Of a stretch of DNA of 24,719 nucleotides, positions 1 through 7,789 are shown piece by piece. The stretch spans positions 1 to 24,719 of the forward strand of contig CAKOQK010000017.1 of assembly GCA_934101225.1 (NCBI GenBank). Reading direction: 5' to 3'. Under the pieces are notes generated by a model. The model had not been told where the DNA came from, ran no database searches, and saw nothing but the letters and a program-made list of their open reading frames with translations. The stretch comes from an uncultured Bacilli bacterium (GTDB lineage Bacteria; Bacillota_I; Bacilli_A; RF39; UBA660). The position numbers and the translations under genes were made by a program. The first letter of the stretch is position 1. Every line of letters begins with the position of its first letter.

Positions 1-3000
1 TAATCCTTGTTTTCATTTGATAATAATTCTCTAATATCTTTTTCTGATAAGCTAGATAAAATATCCTTATCTCTAATTTCACCATCAATTAATTTTTCAC
101 TTAATTTAAGTTTCTTCTTTTGTAATTCCAATATCTTTTCTTCAATTGTTCCTTTAGCAACAATATGAATAACTTCAACCGTTTTAGTTTGACCAATTCT
201 ATGAGCTCTATCAGTAGCCTGATTTTCAGCTTGTGGATTCCACCATAAATCTAAATGAATAACTGTTGATGCACTCGCTAGATTAAGTCCAGTTCCACCT
301 GCTTTAAGCATTATTAAGAATACAGCAGGATCTTTTCTTTCATTAAATTCATCAACCCTATGCATTCTTTCTTTACTTGAAACTTCACCAGAAATTGTAT
401 AATAAGGAATATCTTCTTTTTCTAAATGTCCAATAACATCATTCATTGCATCCTTAAAAGATGTAAACATTAAAATCTTATTCCCATTTGCAATATTTTC
501 TTTAATAACATAAATTAAACTATCAATCTTATTAGATCCGCCAGTATATTCTGGATAAACAATCTTAGGATCAATACAAATTTGTCTTAATTTAGTAAGA
601 AGTGGCAAAATCAAGAACGCTGCCTTTTTCTCTCCACCTTGCTTTAATATATCATCAATTTCCTTTTTGACCTTTTCTAATTCTGCAACATATATTTTCT
701 TTTGTTCTTCAGTAAGTTCAACAAATATATTATTTTCCATCTTATCTGGTAAATCTTTAGTAACATCCATTTTCTTTCTTCTTAAAATAAATGGTCTAAT
801 TTGTTTATTTAAATTATCTAAAAGCATATTCGCATTATCATCAAAATCAGTAATACGATATTTTGATCTAAACTTTTCCGCAGTTGATAAATATCCCGGC
901 ATAATATAGTCAAAAATACTCCATAATTCTAAAGGACTATTTTCAAGTGGGGTACCAGTAAGCGCAAACTTAGTACCTGCCTTAATTCCTTTAACAACCT
1001 TAGTAATACCAGCTACATAATTTTTAATGCTTTGTGCTTCATCTATAAACATTGTATGATAACTCTTATCTTTATATAAATCTTCGTCTTCTCTTAATTG
1101 ACCATAAGAAGTTATAAATACATTTTTATTTTCTTCAATTAATTTTTTTCTTAAGTTCTTAGTTCCAGAAACAATTGAAATCGGAATATTTTCCCCATAC
1201 ATTTCAAATTCGTGTTTCCAGTTATAAACTAAACTAGTAGGTACAACAATTAAAAATTTCGCATTTTTATCATCTAATAAAATTTGTTTAATATAATAAA
1301 TAGTTTGAATTGTTTTACCAAGTCCCATTTCATCAGCAAGAATTCCACCGAATCCCGTCTTATGAATATTATAAAGCCATTTAACACCAGTAACTTGATA
1401 ATCTCTTAAAACCTTTAACTCATCTTTACTAATAGACAACTTTGCATCTTTAAACTCATAAAAATTTTTAATAAATTCATCAAACAAATTATTCGTATTA
1501 ACATTTTTAAATTTATTTTGTCTTAAACTATCTAGATATATTGCTCTATATTTTTGAATAGTGCCTCTACCATTAATAATCTCTTCATCAGTAAAATTCA
1601 TCTCTTCAGTTAAATCTTCAAGTTCTTTTAAGTTATCATCTTCTAAATTAAGAATATCACCATTTTTAAGTCTAAAATACTTTTTCTTAGCTTTCATATT
1701 TTTAAATATGTTAACAAGTTCATCACTATTAATATTATCTAAACTAAAATCATACTTAAATATATTATCAGATCCAATACCAAAAGAAGAAGATATATTA
1801 GTTTTCTTTCTAATTTTAATATTATTAAACTTTTCAGTTGTAAAAATTTTATAATCATTAGCAAGTTCTTCTAAACCATTTTCAATAAATTCAACTTCAT
1901 CATTAACATCATTCATAGAAATACTTTTTTTATCGATTACAAATCCGTAACTAGTAAGTTTAGCAATAACTTCGTTTTCTTTTTCTATATCTCTAACAAT
2001 AGCTTCATTTTTATCAAAATATCCAACCTTATCATTTTTATAGTCAAATATAACCTTAGCTTTTATAGCATCTTTAGCAATATCAAAATATAATTCAGTT
2101 TCACTTAAACTATTAATTCTTATATCTTCACTTGCGCTCTCATCAACAATTACATTATTTTTAATAATTTTAAGTAATCCATTTGAAAATACATTAAGTT
2201 CATTTTTATCAACTTTAATTTCTTCAAGTTCATTATCCACAATATCTTCTAATACATTTCTTTCTTGTAAACTTAAATGATATATATCACCATTATAATA
2301 AACATATTCATAATCATCAGTTAATGGATAAATTTTATCATAATCAAACTTAATAACATAATTATCATTTTCCTTAAGAATATATGAATTTAATGGACTA
2401 CCATCAATAATACTTTCAATAACATGATCACTAACTTTAAATTTAATCTTATTAGAATCTAAGAAATCTAGCATTCTCTTTAAAGCCCTAGTAGGACCAA
2501 TATTATTACAATTAAGAATATATATTTTAATCTCTTTAATTAATCTATCAGTTTGTTTAGAAAAGAAATTTAGTTTTGGATTATAAGTAAATTCTTTACC
2601 AAATTTAAATTCACCATCTTGATTATCATATACTTGGTAAAAACCACTAGAATGATTAAGTAAACTATACATTTTATTCATTCCAATAAACACTTTAAAT
2701 TCAGTATTATATTTTTTATAACCTTCATAAGAATAACATTGTAAATTAAAAGCAGGTTCAACAAATACTTCCTTTTTTACAACCTTTTTATCAACATCAT
2801 CATTTTTATATCTATTTAGAAAGTCTTTGTATAATAAACTATCATCATACTTATCATCAAATAAATAATTTGCATAATTATAATAAACAGTCCCTATATG
2901 ATAACAACTTTTATTTTGTTTAAATAAATCACAATCACAAGTACAAGTATCTATATGATTATTTTTAATTCCAAATGCAACATTAAAAGTTTTAAAATTA

Positions 3001-3191
3001 AAAGAATAATCCCTTAAACTAAATTCATAAAATTTAATTGTTTCTCCATTTATAACTTTATTATATATTTCACCTTCATTAATATAATATCTAGCAAAAT
3101 ATTTTCCCTTAAGTAAATCATGTTCATTTGTGTATTTTTTAATCTCTTCTAAATGTAATTTATAACTATCAATTTTTTTTCTAAGTATCAT
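1..3191 (-). CDS. SWIM zinc-finger SNF2-family helicase (3' end at window edge)
   Basis: Read on the minus strand from an ATG at 3191-3189 with GGAG about 6 bases upstream, 1063 codons are open to the window edge. The next codon begins TA, so the protein may end right there (TAA or TAG). Near residues 80-100 a Cys/His cluster (T-C-T-C-D-C-D, then C-Y-H) is a SWIM zinc finger. The C-terminal half carries SNF2 ATPase motifs: G-I-L-A-D-E-M-G-L-G-K-T (bases about 1320-1350), D-E-A-Q-S-I-K-N (about 1030-1050) and A-T-D-R-A-H-R (about 200-220). This is the usual architecture and size of Firmicute SWIM-SNF2 proteins, which translocate on DNA using ATP. Their cellular role is poorly known. It lies outside the mobile element, is divergent from the flavoprotein gene, and is probably a chromosomal housekeeping gene. 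Confidence 0.93.
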   Translation of the reverse strand, partial: MILRKKIDSYKLHLEEIKKYTNEHDLLKGKYFARYYINEGEIYNKVINGETIKFYEFSLRDYSFNFKTFNVAFGIKNNHIDTCTCDCDLFKQNKSCYHIGTVYYNYANYLFDDKYDDSLLYKDFLNRYKNDDVDKKVVKKEVFVEPAFNLQCYSYEGYKKYNTEFKVFIGMNKMYSLLNHSSGFYQVYDNQDGEFKFGKEFTYNPKLNFFSKQTDRLIKEIKIYILNCNNIGPTRALKRMLDFLDSNKIKFKVSDHVIESIIDGSPLNSYILKENDNYVIKFDYDKIYPLTDDYEYVYYNGDIYHLSLQERNVLEDIVDNELEEIKVDKNELNVFSNGLLKIIKNNVIVDESASEDIRINSLSETELYFDIAKDAIKAKVIFDYKNDKVGYFDKNEAIVRDIEKENEVIAKLTSYGFVIDKKSISMNDVNDEVEFIENGLEELANDYKIFTTEKFNNIKIRKKTNISSSFGIGSDNIFKYDFSLDNINSDELVNIFKNMKAKKKYFRLKNGDILNLEDDNLKELEDLTEEMNFTDEEIINGRGTIQKYRAIYLDSLRQNKFKNVNTNNLFDEFIKNFYEFKDAKLSISKDELKVLRDYQVTGVKWLYNIHKTGFGGILADEMGLGKTIQTIYYIKQILLDDKNAKFLIVVPTSLVYNWKHEFEMYGENIPISIVSGTKNLRKKLIEENKNVFITSYGQLREDEDLYKDKSYHTMFIDEAQSIKNYVAGITKVVKGIKAGTKFALTGTPLENSPLELWSIFDYIMPGYLSTAEKFRSKYRITDFDDNANMLLDNLNKQIRPFILRRKKMDVTKDLPDKMENNIFVELTEEQKKIYVAELEKVKKEIDDILKQGGEKKAAFLILPLLTKLRQICIDPKIVYPEYTGGSNKIDSLIYVIKENIANGNKILMFTSFKDAMNDVIGHLEKEDIPYYTISGEVSSKERMHRVDEFNERKDPAVFLIMLKAGGTGLNLASASTVIHLDLWWNPQAENQATDRAHRIGQTKTVEVIHIVAKGTIEEKILELQKKKLKLSEKLIDGEIRDKDILSSLSEKDIRELLSNENKD

Positions 3192-3215
3192 GGCAACTCC
3201 TTTACTAATTAGACT

Positions 3216-3221
3216 ATTATA
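3216..3221 (-). promoter_or_regulatory. -10 box for the SWIM-SNF2 gene
   Basis: The minus strand reads TATAAT here, about 25 bases before the ATG. The -35 region is poorly defined. This is the only good -10 in the divergent intergenic stretch on that strand. Confidence 0.4.
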
Positions 3222-3261
3222 CAATATATTCAAAAAAATATCTATTAAATTCAAAGGAAAA

Positions 3262-3270
3262 TGCTATAAT
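3262..3270 (+). promoter_or_regulatory. Extended -10 promoter for the flavoprotein gene
   Basis: TGCTATAAT matches TGnTATAAT exactly and lies 25 bases before the ATG at 3295, with the RBS AGAAAGGA between. No clear -35 is seen, as is usual for extended -10 promoters. Confidence 0.6.
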
Positions 3271-3294
3271 ATAGAAGAAAGGACTGATTAAGTG

Positions 3295-4179
3295 ATGTAT
3301 GATTTAATTATTATCGGTTTAGGACCTGCTGGAATAAATGCTTGTATTTATGCTAAAAGAAGTAATTTAAACATTTTGGTGTTTGAAAGGAATATGCCAG
3401 GAGGAACTCTTCATACTATTAAACATGTTGATAACTATCTAGGATATAACAATGTTGATGGTACTGAACTTGCCATGTTATTTTATAAACAATTTAAAGA
3501 ATTAAAAGTTCCTATGAAAAATGAAGAAGTAATTAAAGTAGAATTAAATGGTAATAAAAAAATAGTAAAAACATATAATGGAACGTATGAGGCTAAAGCT
3601 ATTATTATTGCAACTGGTAGAGGAAAACAAAAATTAGGTCTTGATAATGAAAATATTAATGGAGTATCTACTTGTGCTGTTTGTGATGGTGCTCTATATA
3701 AAGATAAAACTGTTGCTATTTATGGAAACAATCCTTTAATGTTAGAAGATATTTTATATTTATCAAATATTGTCAAAAAACTTTATATAATAACTTCTAA
3801 AGATAAATTATTAGTCAATAGTGAATTAGTAGATAAAGTTAATAAATTAGAAAATATAGAATTATTATATAATCAAAATATCAAAAAAATAAATGGAAAA
3901 GATAAAATAGAATCTATTGAATTAAACGATAAAACATTAACAATAGATGGATTATTTATTAATAACGAATATGGGCCAATTACTTCATTTGTTAAAGAAT
4001 TAGGAATAACTAATGAAAAAGGTTATATAATTGCTGACGATAATGGAAAAACTAAAATAGATGGTATATATGTCTGCGGTGATAGTAAGGAAAAGACATT
4101 GTATCAAATAATAACAGCAGCATCAGAAGGAGCACTTGCAGCAACTGATGCATATAAATATATAAAAAATTATAAATAG
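3295..4179 (+). CDS. Thioredoxin reductase-like flavoprotein, degenerate NAD(P)H site
   Basis: 294 residues from ATG 3295; a GTG one codon upstream is possible. An N-terminal FAD-binding G-L-G-P-A-G lies at residues 8-13. The redox pair C-A-V-C-D-G is at 127-132, as in TrxB. A C-terminal Y-V-C-G-D-S supplies the second FAD motif. The middle domain differs from TrxB: the expected G-G-G-D-S-A is replaced by Y-G-N-N-P-L, and the H-R-R-x-x-x-R that holds the NADPH 2'-phosphate is replaced by T-S-K-D-K. The protein is also slightly short. It is therefore a TrxB-family disulfide reductase whose electron donor may not be NADPH. Some clostridial TrxB-like proteins use ferredoxin or an unknown donor, and the same is possible here. 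It is a single-gene unit, with its own promoter before it and a hairpin terminator at its stop codon. Confidence 0.85.
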   Translation: MYDLIIIGLGPAGINACIYAKRSNLNILVFERNMPGGTLHTIKHVDNYLGYNNVDGTELAMLFYKQFKELKVPMKNEEVIKVELNGNKKIVKTYNGTYEAKAIIIATGRGKQKLGLDNENINGVSTCAVCDGALYKDKTVAIYGNNPLMLEDILYLSNIVKKLYIITSKDKLLVNSELVDKVNKLENIELLYNQNIKKINGKDKIESIELNDKTLTIDGLFINNEYGPITSFVKELGITNEKGYIIADDNGKTKIDGIYVCGDSKEKTLYQIITAASEGALAATDAYKYIKNYK

Positions 4180-4198
4180 ATGTTTAAAACATCTTTTT
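4178..4198 (+). terminator. Rho-independent terminator after the flavoprotein gene
   Basis: AGATGTTT and AAACATCT form an 8-bp inverted repeat that starts inside the stop codon and is followed by a T-rich run. It separates this gene from the collagen-like gene. Confidence 0.8.
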
Positions 4199-4243
4199 CT
4201 TTGCACTAATTTAAGACTTGTTACATAAACTATAAAGGAAAGG

Positions 4244-4948
4244 ATGTATTTATTCATGAATGGATGCAATGACGGATGTACTTATACATTTTGTGCGCCA
4301 CCAGGGCCTACTGGACCAACTGGACCTAGAGGCCCACAAGGTATTCAAGGTGTACAAGGTATCCAAGGTATGCAAGGTCCAACTGGACCACAAGGAATTC
4401 AGGGGCCAGCTGGTGTAGCAGGAACTCAAGGTGTGACTGGACCAACTGGAGCAACAGGAGCAACCGGTCCAACAGGTCCACAAGGAATTCAAGGCCCAGC
4501 TGGTGTAGCTGGAACACAAGGTGTAACAGGACCAACTGGAGCAACAGGAGCAACCGGTCCACAAGGAATTCAAGGCCCAGCTGGTGCGGCTGGAACACAA
4601 GGTGTAACAGGACCAACTGGAGCAACAGGACCAACCGGTCCACAAGGAATTCAAGGACCCGCTGGTGAAGCAGGAGCGCAAGGAGTAGCAGGCCCAACAG
4701 GTCCAACAGGCCCTGCGGGAGCACAAGGAGTAGCTGGTGAAACTCCAACATTTATAGTTGGAACAGTTACAACCGGTGCACCAGGTTCACAAGCAGCGGT
4801 TACAATAACAGGTGCTGCACCAAATTTTACACTTAACTTTACAATTCCACAAGGACCAACTGGACCACAAGGAGTAGCAGGAACTGAAGGGGCAACTGGT
4901 CCAACCGGACCAACAGGCCCAACCGGACCAACCGGAGCAAGTGCATAA
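4244..4948 (+). CDS. Collagen-like Gly-X-Y repeat surface protein
   Basis: 234 residues from ATG 4244; ATG 4256 (M-N-G-C-N-D-G-C) is about as likely, since neither has ideal spacing from the GGAAAGG purine run at 4237-4243. A short Cys-bearing head (about residues 1-19) is followed by a long run of Gly-X-Y triplets rich in G-P-T, G-A-T, G-P-Q and G-I-Q. A non-collagen segment of about 45 residues (roughly 167-210, rich in Val, Thr and Ile) follows, then a short G-P-T tail. Bacterial collagen-like proteins form triple helices on the cell or spore surface. There is no classical signal peptide and no LPXTG anchor, so the export route is unclear. The Cys residues in the head could allow cross-linking. 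The gene is monocistronic between two terminators. The Gly-X-Y assignment is certain; the location is inferred. Confidence 0.9.
   Translation: MYLFMNGCNDGCTYTFCAPPGPTGPTGPRGPQGIQGVQGIQGMQGPTGPQGIQGPAGVAGTQGVTGPTGATGATGPTGPQGIQGPAGVAGTQGVTGPTGATGATGPQGIQGPAGAAGTQGVTGPTGATGPTGPQGIQGPAGEAGAQGVAGPTGPTGPAGAQGVAGETPTFIVGTVTTGAPGSQAAVTITGAAPNFTLNFTIPQGPTGPQGVAGTEGATGPTGPTGPTGPTGASA
4388..4700 (+). repeat. Four tandem 81-90 bp repeats in the collagen-like gene
   Basis: Near-identical units begin at 4388, 4478, 4559 and 4640 with CCACAAGGAATTCA, giving periods of 90, 81 and 81 bp. All periods are multiples of 9 (three Gly-X-Y triplets), so copy-number change would keep frame and triple-helix register. 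Confidence 0.85.
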
Positions 4949-4952
4949 GATT

Positions 4953-4996
4953 AAAAGAGAAAAATATTCATAAAAATGATTATCTTTCTCTTTTTT
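4953..4996 (+). terminator. Terminator after the collagen-like gene
   Basis: AAAAGAGAAA pairs with TTTCTCTTTT across a loop of about 22 bases and runs into six Ts. Confidence 0.75.
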
Positions 4997-5257
4997 ATAT
5001 ATGTTATAAGGTTTTAACAAATAAATAATCTTTTATTATTTAATTTACATTTTTAATATTATTATACATAATTATTGGCTTTAGATTTTATAAAATATTC
5101 ATTATCTGATAAATCGATAATAAAATTTTTTGAAAAATTAAATAACTTGATTGATAATTAATTTTAAATTATTTGTAATTTGTAATTCGTAATGGTTAGC
5201 TTTTTTTATAGGCAATTTTGTTAATTATGCATAAATTAATATAGGGTGTGATGATTA
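4997..5257. other. AT-rich intergenic region before the split amidase
   Basis: No convincing ORF is present. Three head-to-tail heptamers (ATTTGTA, ATTTGTA, ATTCGTA) lie at 5171-5191 and could be a small operator. The amidase promoter should lie downstream of them (AT-rich hexamers near 5218-5242), but no clear consensus is seen. The RBS AGGGTGTGATG lies just before ATG 5258. Confidence 0.4.
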
Positions 5258-5530
5258 ATGGCTAAAAAGGTAGTAATTGATAGCGGTCATGGTGGAAGTG
5301 ATTCTGGGGCTATTGGGAATGGAATTATTGAAAAAAATTTAACTTTAAATATTAGTAAATATATGTATGATAGATTAAAAGAACTTGGTGTTCCAGTTAA
5401 GTTAACGAGAGATAGTGATGTTGATTTACCGGCTTCGGAAAGACCACAGAAGGTTCTTGATCAATTTGGCAATGGAAGTGATGTAATTGTTGTTTCTAAT
5501 CATATTAATGCCGGAGGTCAGGACGCGTAA
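5258..5530 (+). pseudogene. N-acetylmuramoyl-L-alanine amidase, N-terminal half (interrupted)
   Basis: The first 87 codons are the front half of an Amidase_3 zinc domain. It begins V-V-I-D-S-G-H-G-G (first zinc His), continues with G-I-I-E-K-N-L (zinc Glu) and reaches V-S-N-H-I-N-A-G-G (third zinc His) at residues about 79-87. The family frame then stops: three foreign codons (Q-D-A) and TAA follow. The catalytic Glu and all cell-wall-binding repeats are about 12.3 kb away at 17865-18824. The enzyme would cleave the bond between N-acetylmuramic acid and L-Ala in peptidoglycan. This 90-residue fragment keeps the metal ligands but cannot be active alone. It has a sensible RBS and is probably still expressed as a dead peptide. 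Excision of the element would restore the gene. Confidence 0.9.
5511..5520 (+). other. attL junction (crossover at GGT 5516-5518)
   Basis: The amidase frame is intact up to GGT 5516-5518 and foreign immediately after. The same GGT occurs at the right junction. Its left flank is CCGGA and the right-end flank is CCCGG, consistent with serine-recombinase att sites that share only a short core. Confidence 0.75.
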
Positions 5531-5641
5531 TATGTGGTTAAAATATGGTATCTGTGTATAACTTAATAAGCTTCTTATTTTACTGGAATATATAGACAAA
5601 AAAATATTAAAATGTTAAATTTTAGATGGGAGTTGTTATCT

Positions 5642-5854
5642 ATGAAAATAAAATGTAAGCAATGTGATGATATTATAGAAAATAAAGTTATTAATAAAGA
5701 GATATGGTGCTCTTGTAAAAGTGTCGGTCTTTTTAATGGTTATATTTTATATGGAAATAAAAATAAATTAAAAGATAATAGTTATGAAAATTTAACACCT
5801 AAAAAAACTTTAAAAGAAGTTATAGACGAATTAAATAAATTAGAGAGTGATTAA
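5642..5854 (+). CDS. Small zinc-ribbon-like protein (DUF7695-like)
   Basis: 70 residues from ATG 5642, which has GGGAG nine bases upstream. An in-frame ATG at 5612 has no RBS and is not preferred. The sequence opens K-C-K-Q-C, with C-S-C about 20 residues later, then a Gly/Tyr-rich stretch and a Lys/Glu-rich helix ending E-L-N-K-L-E. The C-x2-C plus C-x-C pattern suggests one zinc site. It resembles small DUF7695-type proteins common on Firmicute mobile elements; that match is from memory and tentative. It is the first gene inside the left end of the element. Function unknown. Confidence 0.6.
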   Translation: MKIKCKQCDDIIENKVINKEIWCSCKSVGLFNGYILYGNKNKLKDNSYENLTPKKTLKEVIDELNKLESD

Positions 5855-5904
5855 TCTGAAAGTTGTGGGGACACAATTTTTTTATGTTAGAAAGGATACA
5901 AAAA

Positions 5905-6204
5905 ATGAAAATAAAAGCAATAAAAAAAGAAGAAGGATATACCATACTGAGTAATTATCATTTTAAAGATAGAAAATTAAGTTTAAAGGCGAAGGGATTA
6001 CTATCTTTGATGTTATCTTTACCAGATAGTTGGGATTATTCATTATTATGATTAACTAGTATTTGTATTGAAAGTAAAGATACTATTAGGAAAACTTTAA
6101 ATGAGTTGAAAGAAAATAAATATCTTAAAGTTATTGAAAGTAGGAATGATAATGGAAGATTTGATTATGATTATATAATCTATGAAAAACCGTATGAAGA
6201 TTAA
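5905..6204 (+). pseudogene. Replication-initiator-like helix-turn-helix protein, broken by a nonsense codon
   Basis: The frame opens at ATG 5905 (M-K-I-K-A-I-K-K-E-E-G-Y) after AGAAAGG, and resembles the winged-helix N-terminal domain of RepA_N/DnaD-like initiators of plasmids and integrative elements (S-L-K-A-K-G-L-L, then L-P-D-S-W-D-Y-S). A TGA at 6049-6051 interrupts it. The same frame then continues with family-like sequence (L-T-S-I-C-I-E-S-K-D-T-I-R-K-T, then L-K-E-N-K-Y-L) to TAA at 6202-6204. Gly is usual at the TGA position, so a GGA-to-TGA change is the simplest cause. Even read through, the gene is only about 100 codons and lacks the C-terminal parts of full initiators. It is most likely a relic. 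Confidence 0.65.
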
Positions 6205-6249
6205 TCCATATTACCTTTACGGATACATGAGTTTCCATGTGCGGTTTTT
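6185..6249 (+). terminator. Branched hairpin terminator at the end of the initiator relic
   Basis: AAAAACCG (6185-6192) pairs with CGGTTTTT (6242-6249). Inside it, ATCC/GGAT and ACATG/CATGT can form two smaller stems. The T-run supports termination, possibly bidirectional. Confidence 0.55.
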
Positions 6250-6329
6250 AATACACAATAAATTATTTAAAATTAATTATTAAAATAAATAGTTAAAGTA
6301 GTTAAAATGTTTTTTTAAATATAAAAAAA

Positions 6330-6338
6330 TGGTATAAT
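6330..6338 (+). promoter_or_regulatory. Extended -10 promoter upstream of the hairpin and DUF3644 gene
   Basis: TGGTATAAT fits TGnTATAAT. Transcription would start near 6345, only about 14 bases before the hairpin at 6359 and about 75 bases before the DUF3644 start codon. Confidence 0.6.
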
Positions 6339-6358
6339 GTAATTAGTTAAAAAGGGAG

Positions 6359-6403
6359 CGCTAGTACAGGCTTATTTTATAAGTTTTTGTATTGGCGTTT
6401 TTT
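6359..6403 (+). ncRNA. Long leader hairpin with T-run: attenuator or short RNA
   Basis: Bases 6359-6370 pair with 6384-6397 (several G-U pairs and a 2-base bulge), and CTTAT (6371-6375) pairs with ATAAG (6379-6383) around a TTT loop, about 17 bp in all. Six Ts follow (6398-6403). A promoter lies just upstream, so a transcript of about 58 nt would end here unless RNA polymerase reads through into the DUF3644 gene. It could be a transcription attenuator or an independent small RNA. Whether it regulates or binds the HEPN-like protein is inference. Confidence 0.55.
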
Positions 6404-6421
6404 AAATAGTTGGGGTAGTAT

Positions 6422-7726
6422 ATGAAAAAGGATCAGTATTCAAAATTAAAGTTGTTATATGAATTACTTAATATCAAATTTGAAAATGATGAAGTAGTTA
6501 CAAAGAACGAAATTATTGAGCAAACAAGTTGGAAAATATCAACATTTAATACATATTATAATAAAAAAATGAAAGATAAAATTTTATTTAAATCAAAAGA
6601 TGCCTATATTGTTAAAAATATCAATAAATATGATGAATCTTCATTTTTAAGATTTATGTCACAAAACCAATCTAAAAATGAAAAGCCATTTAAAAAAGAT
6701 ATGAAACCATTAACAGAACAATATTTAGAGAAATCTATTGAATCAGCATATCTTGCAGTTGATATTTATAATAGACCTCAAACTAAATTTAGAACCGATG
6801 GGTACATTGTGATGATGATAATTGCGTGGACATCATTACTTCATTCAATTTTTGAAGAAAATGATATTGATTATTATTACAAGGAGTCAGATGGTAGTTA
6901 TATAATTATTGATGGAGATAAGAAGACATGGGAACTTTCTGAATGTATAAAAAATACAGATATAATTGAAGAGCCTATTAAAGATAATTTAAAATTTATG
7001 GTAGGATTAAGAAATAAAATTGAACATCGTTTTATTCCAGCTTTAGATTTAGAGGTATGTGGAGAGTGTCAAGCCATGTTATTAAATTTTGAAGAACTGA
7101 TGACTAAGGTATATGGAAATGGATATTCCCTTGAAGCTAATATAGCTATTCCATTACAATTGGTTAACTTTAATTGCGAATCAAAAAAAATGGCAATGCA
7201 AAAGTTTTATAATGATAATTTTGATGATATAAGGAAATATATTTGTGATTTTAGAAATGCTTTATCAGATGATATTTATAATGATATGAGATATAGTTTT
7301 AAAGTGTTTTTAGTTCCTAAGCTAAAGAATCATAAAAATAGAAGTGATATATCTATGGAGTTTTTAAATTTTAAAGATATTGATTTAAATGACTATGATG
7401 AAATGCTAAAGTCGATTACTTTAATTAAAGAAAAAACGGTTGAGATACCAGTCATAAATAAAGATAAATATAAACCGTCACAGGTTTGTAATATAGTTTC
7501 AAAAAATATAAATAAAGAGTTTAAAACTCATCATCATACTAATGCTTGGAAATATTATGGTGTTAGAAAAAAAGGATATCAATCAGATGGCTGTAAAACA
7601 CAATATTGTCAATTTGATGCTTTACATCAAGATTATAGTTATACAATTGAATGGATAAAATTTTTAACAGATGAATTATCGGATATTTTGATTTACGAAT
7701 CCATAATCAATTATAAAGAAAAATGA
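6422..7726 (+). CDS. DUF3644 protein with HEPN-type RX4H motif
   Basis: 434 residues from an ATG preceded by a weak GGGGT site. Residues 1-65 look like a helix-turn-helix/winged-helix domain. Residues about 95-235 match the DUF3644 family: an all-helical region with V-G-L-R-N-K-I-E-H-R-F, giving R197 and H202 (RX4H, with Asn after Arg) as in HEPN ribonucleases. The C-terminal 200 residues contain charged helices and an H-H-H-T-N-A-W segment and are not recognised. HEPN proteins in defence systems usually cut RNA in the infected cell. DUF3644 genes occur in defence islands, but a biochemical role is not, to my knowledge, settled. The gene has its own promoter and hairpin leader and precedes the restriction-modification pair, which has a separate promoter. 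Confidence 0.8.
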   Translation: MKKDQYSKLKLLYELLNIKFENDEVVTKNEIIEQTSWKISTFNTYYNKKMKDKILFKSKDAYIVKNINKYDESSFLRFMSQNQSKNEKPFKKDMKPLTEQYLEKSIESAYLAVDIYNRPQTKFRTDGYIVMMIIAWTSLLHSIFEENDIDYYYKESDGSYIIIDGDKKTWELSECIKNTDIIEEPIKDNLKFMVGLRNKIEHRFIPALDLEVCGECQAMLLNFEELMTKVYGNGYSLEANIAIPLQLVNFNCESKKMAMQKFYNDNFDDIRKYICDFRNALSDDIYNDMRYSFKVFLVPKLKNHKNRSDISMEFLNFKDIDLNDYDEMLKSITLIKEKTVEIPVINKDKYKPSQVCNIVSKNINKEFKTHHHTNAWKYYGVRKKGYQSDGCKTQYCQFDALHQDYSYTIEWIKFLTDELSDILIYESIINYKEK

Positions 7727-7755
7727 TATAATTGGATTTAATATTTAAATATTTA

Positions 7756-7764
7756 TGATATAAT
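7756..7764 (+). promoter_or_regulatory. Extended -10 promoter for the methyltransferase operon
   Basis: TGATATAAT fits TGnTATAAT and lies about 25 bases before ATG 7790. TTGGAT at 7732-7737 is 21 bases upstream, too far for a standard -35. A separate promoter would let the methyltransferase be made independently of the DUF3644 gene. Confidence 0.55.
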
Positions 7765-7789
7765 TATTATTAGAATGTAGGTGGTAAAA

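Noticed and set aside
667..1854. Plus-strand open frames opposite the SWIM-SNF2 gene
   Set aside because: They run antisense to a well-supported helicase, lack RBSs, and have low-complexity Ser/Leu/Phe composition.
4388..4700. Regular repeats that could suggest a CRISPR array
   Set aside because: The repeats are coding, the periods are multiples of nine, and the intervening sequence is also Gly-X-Y coding. No cas genes are present.
4250..5020. Long open frames on the minus strand across and beyond the collagen-like gene
   Set aside because: They are repeat shadows of the Gly-X-Y codons, with runs of Cys/Trp/Ser or Leu, no RBS, and no known protein character.
6049..6051. TGA read as Trp (Mycoplasma-type code)
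   Set aside because: Several long genes end at TGA with sensible C-termini (for example at 7726 and 23415) and Trp is TGG throughout. The expected residue here is Gly, not Trp.
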